A stretch of DNA of 64,000 bases, taken from a bacterium 0.1xD8-71. Lineage in GTDB: Bacteria; Bacillota; Clostridia; Lachnospirales; Lachnospiraceae. The notes beneath the pieces are model-generated. The model was not told the DNA's origin, made no database searches, and worked only from the letters and a program-made list of their open reading frames with translations. Numbering within the stretch: position 1 is the stretch's first letter; each line of letters begins with the position of its first letter. The stretch is from assembly GCA_003612405.1 (NCBI GenBank), contig RAYR01000012.1, positions 114,398 through 178,397 on the forward strand, in the 5' to 3' direction. The position numbers were made by a program, and so were the translations under genes. Of this stretch, positions 7,469 to 16,467 are shown one piece after another.

Positions 7469-9199
7469 ATGAATAAATTAGAATATCAAGTGGATCTCTT
7501 AAACGCGATCAATCAGAAGCTGCGTAAAGATGAGAAAATGCTGCGGCTGATCTGCGAGACATCCAACAGTGCGTTCCTGTATTATAACTATGAGGAGGAA
7601 AAAGTTCAGACCATAGCGAACTGGGACCATTTCTTTGATTTTACGATTCAGGACATACGGGATCTGACAAAGCTGTATGACTGTGTGGAAGAGAAGTATA
7701 TGATTCCTCTTCGGGAAGTACTTTTTATAGAAAAACAGGGCATGAAAAGCCAGTCCATTGAGATCCGGCTTAAGGATAATCGTATCTGTATAGAAGTGGA
7801 GGTCAATATTGTCTACGATGACAATGGACAGCCGACAGATAAGATTATACGGTTCAAGGATGTGACCAAGTTTAACGCCCAGAATGATGAATTGACTTAC
7901 ATGGCTTATTATGATATTCTGACGGGTCTCTATAACCGAAATTATTTTGTGAGACTTCTGGGAGAATTTGTACGCCGCGCAGGGGAAGAGAATGAGATGG
8001 TGGCGGTGATGTTCCTGGACGTAGATGATTTCCGTAAGATCAATGACGGTATGGGAATTATTGTGGGTGATGAACTGGTGCAGCTGTTTGGGCAGTACCT
8101 GATCGATCTGATGGGCGATAATGTGGTAATATCACATTTTAACAGTGATATTTACTGTATCGCTATCTATGGACCCTACGGGGCAAGAAGTGTGGAAACG
8201 ATTTATCAGGCTATCAGGGAGCGGCTCAAGAAACCTTTTAAACTGACCAGTGGACAGGAGATTTTCATTACGGTGAGTGTGGGAGTCGCCGAGTATCCGG
8301 AGGCTGCTTCCAATACGCTGGAGCTGATTAACTGTGCTGAAATTGTCATGTTTAAGGCAAAGAGCAAGGGAAAGGATAAAATCCAGTATTTTGACGGTGC
8401 AATTCTGAAGGATTTTCTACAGAATGTCAGTATTGAGACCAAATTAAAAGAGGCTGTGTTTGCGCAGAATTTCATGATGCATTTCCAGCCCCAGTTCCGC
8501 ACCACTGACAGAGACTTGCGGGGAGTGGAAGCATTGATCCGGTGGAAAGATGATACCGGTGACATGATAAGTCCGGCTGTCTTTATACCGATTGCGGAAA
8601 AGAACGGTACGATTGTGCCAATCGGCACCTGGGTAATTGAGGAGAGTCTGAAAGCTTACGCAGACTGGAGGAGAAAATATCATTATCCACTGATCATGTC
8701 CATCAATATATCGGCGATACAGTACAAGCAGCCGGATTTTATTGAGAAACTGTTGCAGATTCTGGAGAAATATGATATTTCACCCTATGAAATAGAATTG
8801 GAAATTACAGAGTCCATTCTGATAGATGACTTTACGGAGATTACAGAGCGTCTTGCTATTTTGCGGGATATTGGCATTAAAATATCCCTGGACGACTTTG
8901 GGACGGGTTTTTCTTCCCTGTCTTATCTGAAAGGATTGCCGATCGATACCTTAAAGATTGATAAATCCTTTATTGATACCGTAATCACTGATGAGAATAC
9001 CAGAATCATCACAGAATCCATTATCTATATGGTCAAAAAGCTTGGGTTTGAGACCATAGCGGAGGGCGTGGAGACGGAGGAGCAGTTTAAATATCTCAAT
9101 GAAATCTCCTGTGATATCATTCAGGGATATTATCTTGGCAAACCGATGCCGGCGGCGGATATTGAGAAACTTCTGGCAAATATGACCGCGAATGTGTGA
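7469..9199 (+). CDS. c-di-GMP phosphodiesterase: PAS-like, degenerate GGDEF, intact EAL
   Basis: A 576-residue signalling enzyme with no membrane segment. Residues about 20-130 resemble a PAS sensor. Residues about 145-310 form a GGDEF fold (FLDVDDFRKIND is visible), but the signature itself reads FNSDI near residue 222, so cyclase activity is not expected; it may bind GTP as a regulator. The EAL domain keeps EALIRW (about residue 353), SINISA, EITES, LDDFGTGFSS, LKIDKSFI and AEGVETEEQ, which covers the metal ligands and catalytic Glu, so c-di-GMP hydrolysis is likely. The next gene begins 8 bases after the stop. Confidence 0.9.
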   Translation: MNKLEYQVDLLNAINQKLRKDEKMLRLICETSNSAFLYYNYEEEKVQTIANWDHFFDFTIQDIRDLTKLYDCVEEKYMIPLREVLFIEKQGMKSQSIEIRLKDNRICIEVEVNIVYDDNGQPTDKIIRFKDVTKFNAQNDELTYMAYYDILTGLYNRNYFVRLLGEFVRRAGEENEMVAVMFLDVDDFRKINDGMGIIVGDELVQLFGQYLIDLMGDNVVISHFNSDIYCIAIYGPYGARSVETIYQAIRERLKKPFKLTSGQEIFITVSVGVAEYPEAASNTLELINCAEIVMFKAKSKGKDKIQYFDGAILKDFLQNVSIETKLKEAVFAQNFMMHFQPQFRTTDRDLRGVEALIRWKDDTGDMISPAVFIPIAEKNGTIVPIGTWVIEESLKAYADWRRKYHYPLIMSINISAIQYKQPDFIEKLLQILEKYDISPYEIELEITESILIDDFTEITERLAILRDIGIKISLDDFGTGFSSLSYLKGLPIDTLKIDKSFIDTVITDENTRIITESIIYMVKKLGFETIAEGVETEEQFKYLNEISCDIIQGYYLGKPMPAADIEKLLANMTANV

Positions 9200-9207
9200 G
9201 GCAATTT

Positions 9208-10569
9208 ATGTTACTTGGCAGAATAACCGAACTGAATTATCTGAATAACTGTTACGACCGGGAAGGCAGTCAGATTCTTATCGTCTATGGACAGAAGCAT
9301 ATTGGTAAGACGGCGCTTGTGAAGGAGTTTATGAAAGACCGTCCCAATTATTACTATCTGGCCAGGGCCTGTTCAGAGAGAGAGCAGACTTATCAGTGGG
9401 GACGGCAGATGGCCCATGACGGTTATGTTGTGGATAAGTTTCCCACATTTCATGATATTTTTGCGAAAATATCCCACCGTGCAGGCGGCAAGAAAGTAAT
9501 TGTTATCGATGAGTTTCAGAATATTGTCAGGGCCAGTGACAGTTTTATGAAAGAACTGGTGGCCTTTGTGCACAGTCAATGGAACAGGGACGATGTGATG
9601 GTGATTCTGTGCAGTTCTTCTATCGGATGGGTAGAAAACAGCATGATCACACGTATCGGTGAGGCGGCATATGAGTTGTCTGGACTGTTAAAAATAAAGG
9701 GCATGTCCTTTGCGGATATCGTGGAGCGGTTTCCTAATTTCCGTATCGAGGAGTGCGTGGAGGCATATGCCATCTTAGGCGGCATCCCCGGCCTGTGGAA
9801 TCAGTTTGATGACAGGCTGACCATCCAGCAGAATATCTGCCGGAATATTTTGGACTGCAATAGTTTCCTTTTTGAGGAAGGGGAACGGATTCTCACGGAA
9901 CAGCTGCGGGAACCGGGTGTTTATAATACAATTATGGCTTCCATTGCGGCAGGCAATCATAAGTTAAATGATCTCTATCTGCATACAGAGTTTTCCCGGG
10001 CCAAGATCAGTGTGTATTTAAAAAATCTGATCGAGCTTGAGCTGGTGGAGAAAGTATTCTCCTATGATACCGCAGGCAAAGAAAATGTGCAGAAGGGAAT
10101 TTACAGGATCAGTCACCCTTTTGTGGAATTTTATTATACTTATATGTATCCGCATATGAGCGATTTACAGACGCTCTCTGTGGGAGAATTTTATAATCAT
10201 TATATTATGCGGGATTTCAGACGCTATGTGTCGGGATACTTTAAGCAGATTTGCAGACAGCATCTGGCCATGTTAAATGAAAGGCACAGACTGCCGATCC
10301 TTCTGGATGATATCGGAGAGTGGATTGGAAAAGTGGGATCGTTGGATATCGTGTCTCAGGATGAAGAAGGACATACACTGATTGGATTGTGCAACTGGGA
10401 GAAACCCATGACCTATGAGGATTATGAAAATCTGCTCCTCTATGCCAGAAAGGCGAAGATCAACCCGGATTATGTCTATATGTATACAGCCTTTCGCTTC
10501 GATGAGAAGCTGAATCTGGAGGCCAAGATCAAGACCAACCTGAAACTGGTGCAGATTTCCGACCTGTAG
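9208..10569 (+). CDS. AAA-type ATPase, archaeal ATPase/DUF234-like
   Basis: A 453-residue cytoplasmic ATPase. The N-terminus (LLGRITELNYLN) resembles the opening of archaeal-type ATPases; Walker A is GQKHIGKT (about residue 27) and Walker B is KVIVIDEF (about residue 97). The C-terminal half includes a winged-helix-like part and a nuclease-like segment of the DUF234 kind, though I am unsure of the latter. ATG 9208 is preferred over GTG 9196 because GAGG lies 6 bases upstream of the ATG. It almost abuts the EAL gene, so the two are probably cotranscribed. Its biological role is unknown. Confidence 0.75.
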   Translation: MLLGRITELNYLNNCYDREGSQILIVYGQKHIGKTALVKEFMKDRPNYYYLARACSEREQTYQWGRQMAHDGYVVDKFPTFHDIFAKISHRAGGKKVIVIDEFQNIVRASDSFMKELVAFVHSQWNRDDVMVILCSSSIGWVENSMITRIGEAAYELSGLLKIKGMSFADIVERFPNFRIEECVEAYAILGGIPGLWNQFDDRLTIQQNICRNILDCNSFLFEEGERILTEQLREPGVYNTIMASIAAGNHKLNDLYLHTEFSRAKISVYLKNLIELELVEKVFSYDTAGKENVQKGIYRISHPFVEFYYTYMYPHMSDLQTLSVGEFYNHYIMRDFRRYVSGYFKQICRQHLAMLNERHRLPILLDDIGEWIGKVGSLDIVSQDEEGHTLIGLCNWEKPMTYEDYENLLLYARKAKINPDYVYMYTAFRFDEKLNLEAKIKTNLKLVQISDL

Positions 10570-10613
10570 AGCGGCAGGGAAGGCTGAACTGCTACATGGT
10601 ATGTGAGGAAATT

Positions 10614-12635
10614 ATGGGAAAGAGTTTATATATTGCTGAGAAACCCAGCGTGGCAAGAGAATTTGCCAAAGCTTTAAAGTATGACATGAAGAACAAAGAC
10701 GGCTATATGGAATCCCAGGAAGCAGTGGTAACCTGGTGTGTAGGACATCTGGTGACCATGAGTTACCCGGAGGTCTATGATGAGAAGTACAGGCGCTGGT
10801 CGTTGGATACCATTCCATTTATACCGGAAGAATTTAAGTATGAAGTGATCGACAGTGTGAAGAAGCAGTTCGGGATTGTAAGCGGTCTTTTGAACAGAGA
10901 TGATGTGGAAACCATCTATGTCTGTACCGACTCCGGGCGGGAGGGAGAATACATTTACCGTCTGGTGGAACAGCAGGCAGGCGTGGAAGGCAAGGTCAGA
11001 AAGCGCGTCTGGATTGATTCCCAGACAGAAGAGGAGATACTGCGGGGAATCCGGGAAGCCAAAGATCTTTCGGATTATGATAATCTCTCCGATGCAGCCT
11101 ATCTGCGGGCCAAGGAAGATTATCTGATGGGTATTAATTTTTCCAGGGCTCTGACACTCAAGTACAGCTATCCGATCAAGAACTATTTACAGACAGATAA
11201 AGCGGTGGTTTCTGTGGGACGGGTGATGACCTGTGTGTTGGGCATGGTGGTCAACAGAGAACGGGAGATCAGGGAATTTGTGAAGATACCCTTTTACCGG
11301 ATTCTCTTACAGACTGCCCTGGAGGGACATGAGTGCATCTTTGAATGGAAGGCGGCGGAGGGATCCAGATATTATCAGTCCCCGCAGATTTATAAAGATA
11401 ACGGCTTCTTAAAAGAAGAGGAGGCAGATGCCTTTATTGCCTTTCTGAAAGAAGAGCCCCGGGAAGATCCTGTTATTGATAAGATTGAGAAGAAGAAGGA
11501 GACCAAGAATCCTCCTTTGCTCTATAATCTGGCGGAACTGCAAAATGACTGTTCCAGGCTTTTTAAGATCAGCCCTGATGAGACTTTGCGGATTGCCCAG
11601 GAACTTTACGAGAAGAAACTCACTACCTATCCGAGAACAGATGCGAGAGTTCTATCCACGGCAGTGGCCAGGGAAATCTCCAAAAATATCGGCGGGCTTA
11701 AGAATTATCATGTGGCGGCGGAGTATGCGGCGGAAGTGTTGGAGAAGGGCAGTTACCGTGGGATAGAGAAGACGCGGTATGTGAATGACAAACAGATCAC
11801 GGACCATTATGCGATTATTCCCACCGGGCAGGGATTTGGCAGCTTAAACAGCCTGCATCCCACCTCGGCCAAGGTATATGAAATTATCGTCAGGCGGTTT
11901 CTGAGTATATTTTATCCGGCGGCTGTCTACCAGAAGATAACCCTGGGAGTGAAGATGAAGGGAGAGACCTTTACTTCCGGATTTAAAGTGCTGGCGGATC
12001 AGGGATATCTGAAAGTGGCACAGAATTCTTTTGCCAGAAAGAAGACAGAGGAGTATACTGAAGAGGAGAAAAAAGAAGAGCCAAAAGAGGAAGAGGCTTC
12101 CTGTGACGCATCTTTTATGGAGGCTCTCAGTGCCCTCAGAAAGGGGATGTCTCTTGCAGCAGGGGAACTTGGCAAGAAAGAAGGGGAGACTTCGCCGCCC
12201 AAGCGTTATAATTCAGGAAGCATGATTCTTGCCATGGAAAATGCCGGACAGTTTATTGAAGATGAGGAACTGCGGGCACAGATCAAGGGAAGCGGTATCG
12301 GTACTTCTGCAACCCGGGCGGAAATCCTGAAGAAACTGGTACATATTAAATATCTGGGTCTGAATAAAAAGACGCAGATCATTACGCCCACACTTCTGGG
12401 AGAAATGATCTATGAGGTGGTGGCGGGATCCATCAGGCCGCTGTTGGATCCAAGACTTACGGCAAGCTGGGAGAAGGGACTTACCCTGGTGGCTTCCGGT
12501 GAAATCACAGAGAAAGAATATATGGTCAAACTGGATGATTTTGTGACCAGGAGAACCAACGCCGTGAAGCAGATGAATAATCAGTCGGCGCTTATTCATA
12601 GATTTCATTATGCGTCGCAATTTTATAAAAAATAA
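10614..12635 (+). CDS. topB: DNA topoisomerase III
   Basis: Type IA topoisomerase that cuts one strand and passes the other, acting on replication and recombination intermediates. The N-terminal TOPRIM fold shows YIAEKPSVA and CTDSGREGE, and the active-site tyrosine lies in TTYPRTDARVL near residue 341. The C-terminal part has an acidic, lysine-rich insert (about residues 475-515), then GSGIGTSATRAEI. The 673 residues are typical of TopB without an added zinc-finger tail. ATG 10614 with GAGG upstream is preferred over an in-frame start at 10596. Many Firmicutes carry a second topB on mobile elements, but nothing here suggests transfer. Confidence 0.93.
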   Translation: MGKSLYIAEKPSVAREFAKALKYDMKNKDGYMESQEAVVTWCVGHLVTMSYPEVYDEKYRRWSLDTIPFIPEEFKYEVIDSVKKQFGIVSGLLNRDDVETIYVCTDSGREGEYIYRLVEQQAGVEGKVRKRVWIDSQTEEEILRGIREAKDLSDYDNLSDAAYLRAKEDYLMGINFSRALTLKYSYPIKNYLQTDKAVVSVGRVMTCVLGMVVNREREIREFVKIPFYRILLQTALEGHECIFEWKAAEGSRYYQSPQIYKDNGFLKEEEADAFIAFLKEEPREDPVIDKIEKKKETKNPPLLYNLAELQNDCSRLFKISPDETLRIAQELYEKKLTTYPRTDARVLSTAVAREISKNIGGLKNYHVAAEYAAEVLEKGSYRGIEKTRYVNDKQITDHYAIIPTGQGFGSLNSLHPTSAKVYEIIVRRFLSIFYPAAVYQKITLGVKMKGETFTSGFKVLADQGYLKVAQNSFARKKTEEYTEEEKKEEPKEEEASCDASFMEALSALRKGMSLAAGELGKKEGETSPPKRYNSGSMILAMENAGQFIEDEELRAQIKGSGIGTSATRAEILKKLVHIKYLGLNKKTQIITPTLLGEMIYEVVAGSIRPLLDPRLTASWEKGLTLVASGEITEKEYMVKLDDFVTRRTNAVKQMNNQSALIHRFHYASQFYKK

Positions 12636-12656
12636 TTAAGAAGAGGGGAAAGGGAA

Positions 12657-13331
12657 ATGGCTGGATTACAGGATACTATGATAAAGGAGCTTTATACGCT
12701 GGAGGAGACGATCGCCAGGGATATTTTTGAGGATGTTACCTATCCATGGGAAGTGCTTGCAAAGATCAAAGACTTTATCGTGGCACTGGGAGAGACGCTT
12801 CCGGAAGAAAAATTTGAGAGAAGAGAAGGAAATATCTGGATTGCCAGAAGTGCAAAGATATTCCCGACCGCTTATATTGGCGGGCCTGCGATCATTGATG
12901 AGGAGGCGGAGATAAGACAATGTGCCTTTATCAGAGGCTCAGCGGTTGTAGGAAAAGGCGCGGTAGTAGGGAACTCCACAGAACTTAAGAATGTGATTTT
13001 GTTTAATAAAGTGCAGGTGCCCCATTACAATTATGTGGGAGACAGTATCCTGGGCTTTAAAGCGCATATGGGAGCAGGTTCCATCACTTCCAATGTAAAG
13101 AGTGACAAAACGCTGGTGGTGGTTCACGCCGGAGAAGAAAACTATGAGACCGGACTTAAGAAGTTTGGCGCCATGTTGGGTGATAATGTGGAAGTTGGCT
13201 GTAATTCCGTGTTAAATCCCGGGACGGTGATTGGCAGAAATTCCAATATTTATCCGACCTCCATGGTGCGAGGAGTCATCCCCGCAGACAGCATTTATAA
13301 AAAGAGGACTGAGATAACGGCAAAATATTAA
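12657..13331 (+). CDS. Left-handed beta-helix (hexapeptide repeat) protein, GlmU C-terminal-like
   Basis: A 224-residue protein whose middle and end carry the hexapeptide pattern of left-handed beta-helix acyl- and nucleotidyltransferases (for example IWIARSAKIFPTAYIG, AVVGKGAVVGNSTELKN). It resembles the C-terminal acetyltransferase half of GlmU, and a GSITSN segment corresponds to the GlmU catalytic region. The N-terminal 60 residues are helical and the nucleotidyltransferase half is absent. Substrate unknown. It starts 21 bases after topB behind GAGGGGAAAGGG, so it may be part of a topB transcript. Confidence 0.8.
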   Translation: MAGLQDTMIKELYTLEETIARDIFEDVTYPWEVLAKIKDFIVALGETLPEEKFERREGNIWIARSAKIFPTAYIGGPAIIDEEAEIRQCAFIRGSAVVGKGAVVGNSTELKNVILFNKVQVPHYNYVGDSILGFKAHMGAGSITSNVKSDKTLVVVHAGEENYETGLKKFGAMLGDNVEVGCNSVLNPGTVIGRNSNIYPTSMVRGVIPADSIYKKRTEITAKY

Positions 13332-13389
13332 ACCTGTCAGGACAGATACCCGTAAACAGACAGAAGAAAGTATTTTGAGGATAAGACGT

Positions 13390-15588
13390 ATGGCGACAGA
13401 TTTGAGTATTGAGAATTTTGGCTCCATGATTGATCACGTGATCGCAGGAATATGTTTCTTTGAATATGAGAATGGTAAATTTACCCCTGTCTACATCAAT
13501 GAGGGATTTTTCCGTATGCTCGGCTATTCCAGAATAGAGGGTATGAAGTACCTTGAAATGATTGATATGGTCATTATTCCTGAGGATATGCCGGCTTTCC
13601 ATCAGGCCATAGAGGATGTCTTAAAAGATGACGGCGTGGTGGATGTGGAGTTCCGTACCGTGACGGCATCCGGCGGGCTGCGTTGGCTTCATGTAAGAGG
13701 GAATCTTTATGCCAGAGAGGGAAAGAGATATACGATCGTCACAGTTATCCAGGATATAACAGAACGTAAGAACGTAGAAGAAGAACTGCAAAGACAGGCG
13801 GAGCGTTTACATATTCTTTCCGAGGCAGAAGGGGAGAAAATACTGGATTATAATGCCAAGACAGATGTTATGATCATTAAGTCATCCGGAGAGTATGGTG
13901 TAGGCGGCGAGGAAATTTATAATAAATATCTGGAGAAATTTAATGCTTCCACCATCTATGATGAGGATGTGGCATATTACAGAGCTGTCATTGACAGTCT
14001 TTTGAAATCTCCCAAGCATGATACCATTGAATTCCGAATCAGACGCTTTGATAAAGACTTTACCTGGTATCAGGCAAATCTCACTTCATTGCTGGGATCA
14101 GAAGGCTACGTTACCAGAATTGTGGGTCGTATGATCAATATCAATGATAAAAAGCTTAAGGAGATGGAGCTTTTACTGAGGGCCGAAAAAGACGCACTGA
14201 CAGGGCTGTATAATCAGGGAGCGGCGGAACAGCTGATTCACAATGCCATTGAGGACAGTGGGGACAATACTTTAAATGCCCTGATGATTATTGATCTGGA
14301 CAATTTCAAGGAAGCCAATGATCTGATCGGTCATGCTCAGGGTGATATCCTGTTAGGAGAGACTGCGGAAAAATTAAATGAGATTTTCAGGGGCGGCGAT
14401 ATTATCGGCAGGATTGGCGGCGATGAGTTCATCGTCTATGTGAAAAATTTAAATTCCATCTCAGAGGCGGATGTGCTTGCCAGCAGTATTGTCAGCAGTG
14501 TAAATTATACATTGGAGTTTGAGGAGCAGCCCATTCATGTAACCTGTAGTGTGGGTGTTGCAGTCTTCCCTTATCACGGTAAAGAGTATGAGGAGCTTTT
14601 TAAGAAGGCTGACAGGGCGGTTTATACGGCTAAAGCTAACGGTAAATGCGATTACCGTATTTATGATGCCGCAAGTACAGTGGTCTATCATGCCAATAGA
14701 AAGAACGGTTATGATCTGAACAAAGGCATGGATGTCGACAGCAATATTGAAGATCAGGTAATGCAGATCCTGTTTGAAGACAGAGTGCTTGAGTCCGCAC
14801 TGAAATCGGCTATTGAGCTGATAACAGCCAGATATCATTTTCACAGAGGCTATATCTGCGGCAATGATTCCCTTCCTATTTCCAGAACAGTACAGTTTTC
14901 AGAGGTTGGTTATGAGACGGGCAGAGAGGCGGACGAACATTATGAACTGAAGAATGTGGTGAATGAGATCCTCTATGCTTCCTTCCCCAGTGCAACCATC
15001 ATCCATGATTATGATCTGACACTGGATGAGATGCATGATTTCTTCCAGACGGAGGGAATCAAGAGTATGTTTTTCTATCCTCTGACATCCAAGGGAGAGC
15101 TTCAGGGTGCCATTGTACTGGAGAATCATGTGGATGTGCAGATGGAACTGAAAAAGAGTGAAATGGAAGAGCTCCGTTCCATGCTCCGAATCATGGAAGC
15201 GCATATTTTACAGATTGGTCTTATGGACCGATTGCAGGATTTTGTGACGCAGATTGCTATTTTTGATAACCTGGACAGCTTTGTCTACGTGGTGAATCCT
15301 GATACATATGAGCTTAGTTTTATTAATAAGAGAGTGCTGATGGATTCTCCCAACGTCAAGATTGGGGATATCTGTTATAAGGCGTTACAGAACAGGGAGT
15401 CGCCCTGTGAGAACTGTATTCTGTGTAATCTGGATAAGAAAGATTCCCATTGCAGATGCACGGAGGAATTGTTTAATTATTCTCTGCGCTGCTGGACAAG
15501 ATGCAGTGCCAGCTGGCTGGAGTGTAAGGAAGAAAACGGTCTGGCGCTTTTGAACAGCATTGATATATCCGAGTATTTTATGGGATAA
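13390..15588 (+). CDS. PAS-GGDEF diguanylate cyclase with cysteine-rich C-terminus
   Basis: Probable c-di-GMP synthase of 732 residues. Two PAS-type sensor domains occupy about residues 1-260 (a WLHVRGN and TVIQDITERK ending is visible). The cyclase domain has intact GGDEF at about residue 343 and an RxxD inhibitory site exactly five residues before it (RGGD then IIGRI), so product feedback is likely. A GAF-like region follows, and the last 70 residues contain a dense Cys cluster (SPCENCILC, HCRC, RCWTRC). The TTG at 13375 is rejected as start because ATG 13390 follows it in frame. No transmembrane segment is evident. Confidence 0.9.
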   Translation: MATDLSIENFGSMIDHVIAGICFFEYENGKFTPVYINEGFFRMLGYSRIEGMKYLEMIDMVIIPEDMPAFHQAIEDVLKDDGVVDVEFRTVTASGGLRWLHVRGNLYAREGKRYTIVTVIQDITERKNVEEELQRQAERLHILSEAEGEKILDYNAKTDVMIIKSSGEYGVGGEEIYNKYLEKFNASTIYDEDVAYYRAVIDSLLKSPKHDTIEFRIRRFDKDFTWYQANLTSLLGSEGYVTRIVGRMININDKKLKEMELLLRAEKDALTGLYNQGAAEQLIHNAIEDSGDNTLNALMIIDLDNFKEANDLIGHAQGDILLGETAEKLNEIFRGGDIIGRIGGDEFIVYVKNLNSISEADVLASSIVSSVNYTLEFEEQPIHVTCSVGVAVFPYHGKEYEELFKKADRAVYTAKANGKCDYRIYDAASTVVYHANRKNGYDLNKGMDVDSNIEDQVMQILFEDRVLESALKSAIELITARYHFHRGYICGNDSLPISRTVQFSEVGYETGREADEHYELKNVVNEILYASFPSATIIHDYDLTLDEMHDFFQTEGIKSMFFYPLTSKGELQGAIVLENHVDVQMELKKSEMEELRSMLRIMEAHILQIGLMDRLQDFVTQIAIFDNLDSFVYVVNPDTYELSFINKRVLMDSPNVKIGDICYKALQNRESPCENCILCNLDKKDSHCRCTEELFNYSLRCWTRCSASWLECKEENGLALLNSIDISEYFMG

Positions 15589-15692
15589 GGCTGTAGGCCG
15601 GTCATGGAAAAGGGCCGAAGGAATCTGGCAAATTAATAAGAAATATCTGGATTTTTTACTAACAATATGAGACAATAGAAACAGCGGTTATG

Positions 15693-15712
15693 ACAGGTTT
15701 ACATCAACCTGT
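15693..15712. promoter_or_regulatory. Inverted repeat upstream of the scaffold/GGGtGRT pair
   Basis: ACAGGTT and AACCTGT (15693-15699 and 15706-15712) are separated by six bases, 39 bases before the next start codon. It may be an operator. No convincing sigma-A -35/-10 pair was found nearby. Confidence 0.35.
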
Positions 15713-15750
15713 TATCAAATAATTTATACATAATCGAAAGGAGTTATCAC

Positions 15751-16443
15751 ATGATCTATTCAAAAGAAGTTGAAGAAATGTGTACAGTGGCACAGGGCGT
15801 TCATCATGGCTGTGCTCCTATCCCAGAGGAAGCAAAATGGGTGCAGGCAAAAGAAGTGAAGGATATTTCCGGTCTGACACACGGCGTTGGCTGGTGTGCT
15901 CCTCAGCAGGGTGCTTGTAAGCTGACCCTGAACGTGAAGGAAGGTATCATTCAGGAGGCTTTGGTGGAGACTATCGGATGTTCCGGTATGACACACTCCG
16001 CAGCTATGGCGTCTGAGATTCTGCCGGGACTTACGGTTATGGAAGCACTCAACACAGACTTGGTATGTGATGCAATCAACACAGCTATGAGAGAGTTGTT
16101 CTTACAGATTGTATATGGCCGTACACAGTCTGCTTTTTCCGAGGATGGACTTCCGGTAGGTGCAGGTCTTGAGGATCTTGGTAAAGGTTTGAGAAGCCAG
16201 GTAGGTACTATGTATGGTACGCTTAAGAAGGGTCCCCGTTACCTTGAGATGGCAGAGGGCTATGTGACAGGTATCGCATTGGATGCCAATGATGAGATTA
16301 TCGGTTACAAGTTTGTAAGCCTTGGTAAGATGACAGACTTCATCAAAAAGGGTGACGATCCTAACACAGCTTATGAGAAAGCATGTGGTCAGTATGGCCG
16401 TGTAGATGATGCTGTGAAGATTATTGATCCCAGATGCGAATAA
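15751..16443 (+). CDS. NifU-like iron-sulfur scaffold-type protein, partner of GGGtGRT protein
   Basis: A 230-residue protein resembling the IscU/NifU scaffold fold. Conserved cysteines occur in GVGWCAPQQGACKL (about residues 45-58), ETIGCSGMTHSA and near the C-terminus (KACGQYG). A typical scaffold offers three cysteines to an Fe-S cluster, so cluster or metal binding is plausible but unproven. The start follows AAAGGAG. The downstream gene encodes a GGGtGRT-motif protein 24 bases away, and this pairing is one I recall from anaerobic Firmicutes. The gene prefers GGT, GCT and GTA codons far more than its neighbours, suggesting high expression. Confidence 0.7.
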   Translation: MIYSKEVEEMCTVAQGVHHGCAPIPEEAKWVQAKEVKDISGLTHGVGWCAPQQGACKLTLNVKEGIIQEALVETIGCSGMTHSAAMASEILPGLTVMEALNTDLVCDAINTAMRELFLQIVYGRTQSAFSEDGLPVGAGLEDLGKGLRSQVGTMYGTLKKGPRYLEMAEGYVTGIALDANDEIIGYKFVSLGKMTDFIKKGDDPNTAYEKACGQYGRVDDAVKIIDPRCE

Positions 16444-16467
16444 TACAAACAGGAGGATTAAGATAAG

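Noticed and set aside
9196..9207. GTG start that overlaps the stop of the EAL gene
   Set aside because: The ATG at 9208 has GAGG six bases upstream and fits the usual N-terminus of the family.
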